Shown one piece after another: positions 8,414 through 15,599 of a stretch of DNA of 64,000 nt (position 1 is its first letter; every line of letters begins with the position of its first letter). The notes under the pieces were generated by a model that had not been told where the DNA came from, did not search any database, and worked only from the letters and a program-made list of their open reading frames with translations. The stretch comes from JAJTFA01 sp051715425 (GTDB lineage: Bacteria > Bacteroidota > Bacteroidia > UKL13-3). The stretch is from the NCBI GenBank assembly GCA_051715425.1, contig JBPXJS010000002.1, positions 496,001-560,000 on the forward strand. Reading direction: 5' to 3'. The position numbers were made by a program, and so were the translations under genes.

Positions 8414-8536
8414 AAAATAATAGAAGAAGATTTTATTGGTAGGTGTTTCACTCCTTGTTCTTTGTGATTGTGCTGTAAATGTTAAATTGTAAGTAATCTT
8501 AATGAGTAAGCCACGCGAAGACTTTCGCGCGGCAGC
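8414..8536 (+). repeat. 123-bp direct repeat, right copy (contains palindrome copy 6 at 8511-8536)
   Basis: Near-identical to 5161-5283. It ends with palindrome CGCGAA-GACT-TTCGCG plus GCGGCAGC, after which similarity stops and the convergent histidine-kinase gene begins 19 bp later. It marks the right end of the array. Confidence 0.9.
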
Positions 8537-8555
8537 TAATCACTTTCCAACTTCT

Positions 8556-10532
8556 TTACCCATTCAAACTAAACTCAAACCTGCTCCCTTTTCCTGGTTC
8601 GCTGTATGCAGTGAAATGACCTCCGTGTTTTTCTATAAACGATTTTATCAATATTAAACCAAGACCTGTTCCTTTTTCCTTTTGGGTTCCTCTTGTCGAC
8701 CCTATGAGCATATTTCCTCTTGAATGGTTGATCATCTTTACCTGATCGGGGGGCATTCCGGTTCCGTTATCAGAAACCTCAAATACAAACTTTTGCGGAA
8801 TGTAGTTTATAACAATGGTTCCATTAGTATATGTAAATTTAATTGCATTGGTAAGGAGATTGCGTAGAATAAAGGTAAACATCTCCTTGTCGGCTGTGAT
8901 ATTTAATTTTTCAGGAATTTGCACCATCAGGTTCAGTTGCTTTTCATGTAAAGAAGCATTCAGCAGTTCTTTCAACTCGTCAACCACTTCAGAAACAAGG
9001 AAAGTTGATTTTGAAACATGAATGCCTTTAATCTGGCTGTGTGCCCAGTTTAGCAGGTTGTCGAGCATATCTGAGGTTCGCCCCGATATCAGACTTAATT
9101 CTTTAGCAAGACTTTTTAGTTCGGTTTCCGGTATATCTTTACTTAAAATTAAATAACCCAACATTTGGGTGCTTGCAAGTGGAGCACGCAAATCATGGCT
9201 GATGATACCAAATAGCTTATCTTTTGTAGAATTCAGTTCACTCAATTCTTTATTCAGACGGTCTGTTTTTTTCTTGTTAAAAAGTATGATGCCAATAATA
9301 AAAGCGACTGATAAAAACAAAATAATGACTGAAAGAATGATGAGGTATAGTTGTTGTTTCCGGTTTTCATTATCTACTTTTAACCGTTCATTTTCTTCTG
9401 TTTTTTTTCCTGTTTCATATTTAATGCTCATAGCAGCCAGTTGTTTGGTTTTTGCCGCATCAAACAGGCTATCGTTATATTGTTTATGTATCTGGTAAAA
9501 AAATAAGGCTTCTTTATGGTTCCCATTTATCTGATGAATTTGTGAAATGAGATAGGAGAGGGCAGATGATATATCAAAGAGATGACCTTCCATAGCTGCA
9601 TCTATGTTTCTGCTTGCAATTTCTAGTGCATCCCGGTATTTTTTTAAATCAAAATAAACCTTGCTTAGCTCGGCTTCAATCGAAATAAGAGGTACTGCAG
9701 CACCAATTTCGTTTGCGTGTTTTGCTCCTTCTTTTAAGTAAATAATGGCACTATCCGGATTTCCTTTACGTTGATAATATTTACCCAGTATTTCATAATA
9801 GGAGGTGAAGAAAAAAGAATCTCCATTTTTTCCAATTGTTTTCAGGGCTTTATTCAGGTGGTATTTTGTTTTTTCATAAAGATGAAGTTTAAGGTATATC
9901 TCGGCCATTGAACACTCTATGGTTGCTGCGTAAACAGTATCTTCCGATAAGTAATAATTTTTACCAGCCTCATTCAGATAAAGCAATGCCTTTTGAGTAT
10001 TGCCAAAATCATTTTCCACACTGCCTATAATTTGCTGGCTTATTGCCATTCCGAGTTGATTGCCCGCTTCTTTGTTTTTTTCAAGGGCTTGTATGGCATA
10101 CAAATAGGCATGTTGCAGGTCGTTGGAAAAAATAGCCGCATTAGCCATATTGTTTAATGCAATTCCCTGGTTTCTTACATTTCCGATAGCAAGAGCACCC
10201 TCATAATTCAGCCTGTTGTAATAAAGTGCACTATCAGGCTGGTTGTTTAACTGAGCCATGGTGGCGAACTGGGAATAAAAAACATAGGTATTGCTCCAGC
10301 CTGATTTTTGGGCCAGTTGAATACCTTTTACGGCAAAATCGTATGATTCAGATAAATTACTGAATACTTCCAGTTTCGATAATTGCAGGTAAATATTAGC
10401 CCTGATGGTATCATGCAAAGATGTAGCTGCTAATCTGAGCAGACTATCTTTTGTATGGCTTTGTGCAGCAGCAGGTATCAATGCCACTATACCTGAAAGA
10501 AGGATGAAATACCTTTTTAAATTATCATACAT
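8556..10532 (-). CDS. TPR-containing sensor histidine kinase
   Basis: 658 residues from the ATG at 10532, chosen because it gives a signal peptide (MYDNLKRYFILLSGIVALIP); an ATG 30 bp upstream also exists. The N-terminal ~370 residues are tetratricopeptide-like helical repeats, expected in the periplasm. A membrane helix at about 396-420 follows, then a coiled linker and the kinase: H-box IISHDLRAPLAS with phospho-acceptor His near 446, N-box LRNLLTNAIKF, G1 VSDNGTGMP and G2 GTGLGLILIK. Divergent to the LytTR regulator 50 bp away, its likely partner. The signal is unknown; TPRs suggest a protein or peptide ligand. Confidence 0.9.
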   Translation of the reverse strand: MYDNLKRYFILLSGIVALIPAAAQSHTKDSLLRLAATSLHDTIRANIYLQLSKLEVFSNLSESYDFAVKGIQLAQKSGWSNTYVFYSQFATMAQLNNQPDSALYYNRLNYEGALAIGNVRNQGIALNNMANAAIFSNDLQHAYLYAIQALEKNKEAGNQLGMAISQQIIGSVENDFGNTQKALLYLNEAGKNYYLSEDTVYAATIECSMAEIYLKLHLYEKTKYHLNKALKTIGKNGDSFFFTSYYEILGKYYQRKGNPDSAIIYLKEGAKHANEIGAAVPLISIEAELSKVYFDLKKYRDALEIASRNIDAAMEGHLFDISSALSYLISQIHQINGNHKEALFFYQIHKQYNDSLFDAAKTKQLAAMSIKYETGKKTEENERLKVDNENRKQQLYLIILSVIILFLSVAFIIGIILFNKKKTDRLNKELSELNSTKDKLFGIISHDLRAPLASTQMLGYLILSKDIPETELKSLAKELSLISGRTSDMLDNLLNWAHSQIKGIHVSKSTFLVSEVVDELKELLNASLHEKQLNLMVQIPEKLNITADKEMFTFILRNLLTNAIKFTYTNGTIVINYIPQKFVFEVSDNGTGMPPDQVKMINHSRGNMLIGSTRGTQKEKGTGLGLILIKSFIEKHGGHFTAYSEPGKGSRFEFSLNG

Positions 10533-10582
10533 GCCGGGTAAAAATAGGAAAATTATCATCATATTTGAAAATAAGCCTTACT

Positions 10583-11290
10583 ATGAAATGTGTAATTGTA
10601 GATGATGTGTCTATTGATTCAAAGTACTTGAAGGAACTTTGCGGGCAGGCAAAACTTTCTGTTACCGGTACCTTTGATGATGCCGTTGCTGCCCTCGATT
10701 TTATAAAAAGCAATGAGGTGGATATTGTTTTTCTTGACATTGATATGCCGGGAATAACAGGGCTGGAGTTGGCAACACTTATTCCAGAACAGGTATTGGT
10801 TGTTTTTGTAAGCAGCTATAAAGAATATGCTGTAAATGCTTTTGATATTTCAGCATTTGATTTCCTAAGCAAGCCGGTTAAATTATCCCGTTTAATTACA
10901 TCTGTTCAACGTGCCGAGGAACACCTGTCCAATAAAAATACAGGAGGAGGGAAGGCCAATCAGGAGGGATTTATATTAAAACTCGATGGCGTATACAAAC
11001 GGTTTCAGTATGATGATATTCTTTATCTTGAGTCTATGTCGAATTTTATGAAGATACATACCCGTGATAAGGTATGGGTTAGTTATGGCACTGCTTCTTT
11101 TTTTGAGGAAAACCTGCCTGCACATATTTTTATGAGGGTTCACCGGCAGTATATCGTTAACCTGCGCAATATGGAGTCGTTTACATCAACGGAATTGACA
11201 ATTAACGGTAAAAGTATTCCAGTGGGTGCTGCCTATAAAGAAGTTTTCCTGCAAAGAGCCCTGGATAAAAGTTATCTGAAAACGCGTTAG
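10583..11290 (+). CDS. LytTR-family response regulator
   Basis: 235 residues from the ATG at 10583 (MKCVIVDD); an in-frame upstream ATG at 10565 is less likely because the receiver domain starts at MKCVIVDD. Receiver domain residues 1-120 with acidic pair D7/D8 and phospho-acceptor D52 (VFLDIDMPG); SSYKEYAVNAFD and KPVK are also present. The LytTR DNA-binding domain spans about 135-232 (YLESMSNFMKIHT, FMRVHRQYIVNL). LytTR proteins bind paired direct repeats spaced by about two helical turns; such a pair lies at 15533-15562. The stop codon overlaps that of the convergent fibre gene (shared bases 11287-11290). Confidence 0.93.
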   Translation: MKCVIVDDVSIDSKYLKELCGQAKLSVTGTFDDAVAALDFIKSNEVDIVFLDIDMPGITGLELATLIPEQVLVVFVSSYKEYAVNAFDISAFDFLSKPVKLSRLITSVQRAEEHLSNKNTGGGKANQEGFILKLDGVYKRFQYDDILYLESMSNFMKIHTRDKVWVSYGTASFFEENLPAHIFMRVHRQYIVNLRNMESFTSTELTINGKSIPVGAAYKEVFLQRALDKSYLKTR

Positions 11291-14200
11291 TTTACTACTA
11301 TCCAGCGGACAGTAATGGTATTGGAACCGCCTGTAGTATTGTTTACATTAATCTGAATCTGGTTGGAAGAGGTATGGGTGTATCCGGTTAAACAATAATG
11401 GCCGTTGGCTCCTTCCACACTTATCATTAAAACAGGCTGATATCCCAGGTTATGATTCCACGTAATGGTATGAACACTTCCTGCATTGATGGTAGCCAGT
11501 TGGTTAAAGGAGTTTTGTTTTACCATTCCTGTAGCCTTTATATTTCCTTCCACTACCAGTTTTTCATTGGCTTCAATCTGGTCTCCTCCGATTACCGTAT
11601 TTCCGACTTGCTGAATGTATAAAGGGGCCCAGGCATTTAATGCGACATTGTGAGAACCAATGGTAGCCTTGCCAAATAAGTTACCCATTATCACCCTTGC
11701 CGAGTCGGACGATGATCCAAAATTACCTGCTATCCAGTCTGTGGTGCCGCTGCCGTTATTGGTTGATGATACGATAAGTCCTCCTGTTCCTTTTACTTCC
11801 AGTTTTTTTACCGGAGTTACCGTACCAATGCCCATTCTGTTATTTGTTTGATCCCAGAAGAGTTGGGCATTATTTTGTGTTACGGTTGAGCCATTGCTAA
11901 ACAAGATGCTGCCACTTGTTAAGGATGGGAGAGAAAACTTATTATTGAAGGTGCTCCAGTCTGTTGCACTCAGGTAACCGCTTGTACTTCCTGTAGCCTG
12001 AGTAATGCCTATGGTTCGGCTGGCACCCAAACTGCCACCACCGGTAAGTGGTCCACTTACAGAAAAGGTGATATTGGTATCAGATTTAGTGTCCAGTGCA
12101 GCGTTTGAAACTTTATTATTAAAAGTATTCCAGTCTGTATTGCTCAGGTATCCGTCTGTAGTGGTATTGGCCTGCGAAATACTGAGGGTTCTGTTTGCGG
12201 ATAAGTTACCTCCACCATTTAAAGGACCTGATGTTGTGATATTGATGTTGGTATCTGCCTTTGCCATTACACTGGAGGCCGATGCTTTGCTGTTAAAGAT
12301 GGTCCAGTCTGTACTTGTTAAGAACCCATTTGTGGTGCTGTTGGCATTGCCTGCTGAATTAAGCTTATTATTAAAGGTATTCCAATCTTCTTTACTTAAG
12401 TATCCATCTTCGGTTGCACTTGCTTTTTTTATTTCAATAATCGGAGCACTAAATCTGTTTTCAACGGTTAGGGGATGATTTACATTCACATCTGTAACGG
12501 TTCCCTCATTGTCTTCCCCAGCACGCGAAATAGTGCCATTGGCATCAATAACCATTTTCCATTTTTTATCAGGTATATACGTTGGCATAGCCAGTTGACG
12601 CATGGTAACGTATCCATAAACATGTAAGTTTTTCCATTGATTTAAGTTATTGTTTATAGCACCCAAAGCAGCATCACCATTTAAATTTCCCATAACCAAT
12701 CTGTCCCCACTTGGTCCTCCAAAATTTCCGGCTATCCAATCACTGGTTCCAGTAAAATCACCTAAAGAGTTTGTTGTTCCTGTGCCCAAAACCCTGCTAT
12801 TTACGGTTAATGTCCCGTTGGTCTGGTTGGTGCCAATTGCCAGTTGCTGTGTTGAGTCTCTCCAAAACAACTTACTGTTATTTTGCCCTATGGCCGACCC
12901 ATTGCTGAACAATAAACTACCCGAAGTAAGGTTAGGTAAATTAAACTTGTTGTTAAAGGTATTCCAGTCCGCACTACTCAGGTATCCATCAGTAGTGGTA
13001 TTGGCTTGGGTAATGCTAAGTGATCTGTTTGCCGATAAATTACCGCCACCGCTTAATGGGCCGGAAGTGCTTATGGTAACTGCCGAGTCGGCTTTGGAAG
13101 ACATACTTACAGATGATGCTTTGCTGTTAAATGTACTCCAGTCAGTCGCACTTAAATACCCATCTGTACCGGCACTGGCTTGCGTAATACCAATGGTTCT
13201 GCTGGCACCCAAACTACCGCCACCTGTAAGCGGTCCACTTACAGATAAAGTAACGGACGAATCGGCTTTTGCGTTTAATGCAGTTGACGAGGCTTTGTTG
13301 TTAAACGTATTCCAGTCAGTGGAAGTGAGGAAGCCGGTTTGGGAAGCACCTGCATTTGAAACTGTAGTCCAGCTTGCATTACCGCTTGCATCGGAGGTTA
13401 AATAACTTCCGGCTGCTGCACCATTGGTTAGCATAAACCCGGTGCTGCGGATAGTGCCGTTTACATGCAGCTTTGTTGAAGGCGTGGTGGTGCCAATGCC
13501 CACATTGCTTCCAGCCTCCGGACTTATAATTAAATCAGCCCATGCAGTTAAACCTCCGTTATGGCCCGCTATAGTTGCTTTGCCGTTTGCAGTACCCATA
13601 ACCACACGGTCAATAGAAGTGTTATTGTAGGCCCCGCCAAATGTGCCGGCAATCCAATCGTTATAGCTGCTGCTATTTGTAGAAAATACTTTAATACCAC
13701 CGGCAGCATTTACTAATGTAGTTGAAGGTAAATCAGCCCAGGTGGCATTACCTGAATTATTGGACGACATCAGCACCTTGCCTGTAAGAGCACCCGTTGG
13801 GAGTTGAAAAGCGGTGGCATAAACACCTCCATTTACAGTTAGTTTGCTGCTTGGTGCCGTGGTGCCTATTCCTACATTGCCTCCGGGGCTTAGGATGAGG
13901 TCAGCCCATGAGTTTAAAATAGAATTATGCCCTCCAATTGTTGCTTTTCCATCCAGTGTGCCAAGTACCACCCGATGAAGCGCATTATCTGTTGCACTAC
14001 CACCAAATGCTCCAGCAATCCAATCGGTACTTCCTGATGTATTGGTAGTAAATACTTTTAAGCCACCGATACCATTTACAGCCAGTTTAGCTGATAACCC
14101 CAAGGTATTTGCTCCACCCAGCCTCATATTGGTGGTGTTATTGTCCCAATACAGGTGGGTATTGTTTTGCGAAAGAGTGGTGCCATTGCTAAAAACCAAA

Positions 14201-15408
14201 CTTCCGCTGTTTAAAGCCGGAACACTTGATTTGTTATTAAAGGTATTCCAGTCGGTTGAGCTTAAAATACCACTTGTATTTGCACCTGCATGCACCTGAG
14301 TGGAACCCGAAGGTTGGGCTGCTTCTATTTCGATACGTAAGGGTTCGGCCCATGAAATGATGGCATAACCGTTGCCGTTATTGATACCACTGCTGAGAAC
14401 GCCACTTTGAACTTCTGCATCCACAAATCCGCTGCCCCCGGTTGAAGGAGCGTTTTTACTGGCCGCACCGCCATAATATCCGCCACCACCAGCACCGGCT
14501 GTAGAGCTATCGGGCCATACCACCGGAGAATTTCCGCCAACACCTAATGTTCCATTATTTCCATTGATGGCATTCCCTCCGGCCGACTGAGATCCACCTG
14601 TTGGAGTACCGGCATTAAAGCCTGAAACAACTGTTCCTACTCCTCCTGTATTTCCTCCGCCAACTCCACCTGTAGCTCTGTTTACCTGATAAAAATTTAA
14701 TGATACACCACCACCACCACCGGCCACAGCTATGCGGTTGGCAAGTGCTGTTCCGTTGCGCCTGAGATCGGTTGCACCACCACCTGCACCTGTTGTGATT
14801 TGCCCCGATTGACCAGATAGGGTAATCCCGGTTCCGCCACCATTATAACCACCACCATTGCTGTTGTGCGCAGTTGCCGGTTTGCCCCCAACAAAAACAT
14901 AAATTGTTTCGCCCGGCATTACCGTTAATCTTCCGGTTGTTTTTCCACCAGCACCGCCTTCATCATAATCTGTATTTACATATTTGCCTGCGCCACCCTG
15001 GGCTCCGTATAATTCGAATGTGATAGAAGTAATACCGGCAGGAACAACAAAACTTTGTGAAGATCCAGTATAATTAAATGTTTGACTCCCGTTCACTGCA
15101 CTTATGGTATTTGTTCTGCCAAGTAAACTGATAAGCCATACGCTTCCATCATAAATATAAATTCCCGGAGCTGAGTCGGTTTGAAATATGCTAAGGCCTG
15201 CCTTGGGATTGGTTATGGCATTGCGCTGGGCTTTGGTCATACGTGGAAGCAATAACCCTTTGTTTGTGCTGCTTAAATCAAGTATGGCAGAAGAATCCGG
15301 AGTGAGTGTACCGATCCCTACATTTTGCTGGGCCAACAAGGTAAACGACCACAAGCAGAACAGAGCCAGTATAAAAGAGGATTTACTTAAACATGTTGTT
15401 GGTTTCAT
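11287..15408 (-). CDS. Giant secreted fibre-like repeat protein with ALK/LTK-type glycine-rich domain
   Basis: 1,373 residues with a signal peptide ending at LLAQ. After the common Bacteroidota start (NVGIGTLTPDSSAILDLSS) comes a glycine-rich domain at about 115-350 (GAQGGAGK, VFVGGKPAT, AGGGGGVS) like the ALK/LTK glycine-rich domain. The rest is built of repeats resembling phage tail-fibre shafts. I count eight DGYLSxTDWNTFNNK units, four GPLTGGGSLGASRTIGITQ units and four DWIAGxFGG...GKATIGGHN units, with VGIGTTTPSSKL linkers. No T9SS sorting domain is evident at the C-terminus. Likely a cell-surface or released fibre/adhesin. Antisense frames here are long but are repeat shadows. Confidence 0.85.
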   Translation of the reverse strand: MKPTTCLSKSSFILALFCLWSFTLLAQQNVGIGTLTPDSSAILDLSSTNKGLLLPRMTKAQRNAITNPKAGLSIFQTDSAPGIYIYDGSVWLISLLGRTNTISAVNGSQTFNYTGSSQSFVVPAGITSITFELYGAQGGAGKYVNTDYDEGGAGGKTTGRLTVMPGETIYVFVGGKPATAHNSNGGGYNGGGTGITLSGQSGQITTGAGGGATDLRRNGTALANRIAVAGGGGGVSLNFYQVNRATGGVGGGNTGGVGTVVSGFNAGTPTGGSQSAGGNAINGNNGTLGVGGNSPVVWPDSSTAGAGGGGYYGGAASKNAPSTGGSGFVDAEVQSGVLSSGINNGNGYAIISWAEPLRIEIEAAQPSGSTQVHAGANTSGILSSTDWNTFNNKSSVPALNSGSLVFSNGTTLSQNNTHLYWDNNTTNMRLGGANTLGLSAKLAVNGIGGLKVFTTNTSGSTDWIAGAFGGSATDNALHRVVLGTLDGKATIGGHNSILNSWADLILSPGGNVGIGTTAPSSKLTVNGGVYATAFQLPTGALTGKVLMSSNNSGNATWADLPSTTLVNAAGGIKVFSTNSSSYNDWIAGTFGGAYNNTSIDRVVMGTANGKATIAGHNGGLTAWADLIISPEAGSNVGIGTTTPSTKLHVNGTIRSTGFMLTNGAAAGSYLTSDASGNASWTTVSNAGASQTGFLTSTDWNTFNNKASSTALNAKADSSVTLSVSGPLTGGGSLGASRTIGITQASAGTDGYLSATDWSTFNSKASSVSMSSKADSAVTISTSGPLSGGGNLSANRSLSITQANTTTDGYLSSADWNTFNNKFNLPNLTSGSLLFSNGSAIGQNNSKLFWRDSTQQLAIGTNQTNGTLTVNSRVLGTGTTNSLGDFTGTSDWIAGNFGGPSGDRLVMGNLNGDAALGAINNNLNQWKNLHVYGYVTMRQLAMPTYIPDKKWKMVIDANGTISRAGEDNEGTVTDVNVNHPLTVENRFSAPIIEIKKASATEDGYLSKEDWNTFNNKLNSAGNANSTTNGFLTSTDWTIFNSKASASSVMAKADTNINITTSGPLNGGGNLSANRTLSISQANTTTDGYLSNTDWNTFNNKVSNAALDTKSDTNITFSVSGPLTGGGSLGASRTIGITQATGSTSGYLSATDWSTFNNKFSLPSLTSGSILFSNGSTVTQNNAQLFWDQTNNRMGIGTVTPVKKLEVKGTGGLIVSSTNNGSGTTDWIAGNFGSSSDSARVIMGNLFGKATIGSHNVALNAWAPLYIQQVGNTVIGGDQIEANEKLVVEGNIKATGMVKQNSFNQLATINAGSVHTITWNHNLGYQPVLMISVEGANGHYCLTGYTHTSSNQIQINVNNTTGGSNTITVRWIVVN

Positions 15409-15532
15409 CGTGCATCATATTTCGAAACAAGCTTATCACATATCTGTCTTTAAAATTCAGATAGTATATGAATCGGTTAAAAATGTATGCGAAACGCATT
15501 TATTGACGCCATTTAAGGTTATTCATGGTTTC

Positions 15533-15562
15533 GTATACATTTTGCTGGTGTTTGTATACATT
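15533..15562. promoter_or_regulatory. Possible LytTR-type binding-site pair
   Basis: Two exact GTATACATT direct repeats (15533-15541 and 15554-15562) with a 21-bp period, the spacing used by LytTR regulators. A related inverted AATGTATGC is at 15482-15490. They sit between the divergent fibre and T9SS genes and one gene away from a LytTR regulator. The regulatory link is inferred. Confidence 0.4.
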
Positions 15563-15587
15563 ATGAAAGGGTAATAAGGCTGGCTGG

Positions 15588-15595
15588 TATTTTTG
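15588..15595 (+). promoter_or_regulatory. Possible -7 promoter box (TATTTTTG)
   Basis: Fits the Bacteroidota TAnnTTTG consensus but ends only 4 bp before the ATG at 15600. If used, the mRNA would be nearly leaderless. No TTTG lies at the usual -33 distance, in keeping with activator dependence. Confidence 0.3.
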
Positions 15596-15599
15596 GCGT

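Noticed and set aside
4320..8555. CRISPR array
   Set aside because: Repeats are unevenly spaced by 0.5-1 kb with genes between; no cas genes and no spacers.
12005..13405. Long plus-strand frames (157 and 251 codons) inside the fibre gene
   Set aside because: They are antisense shadows of the repetitive coding sequence and have no signal or conserved motif.
15188..15574. Plus-strand frame of 128 codons
   Set aside because: It is mostly antisense to the fibre gene start and covers the divergent promoter region.
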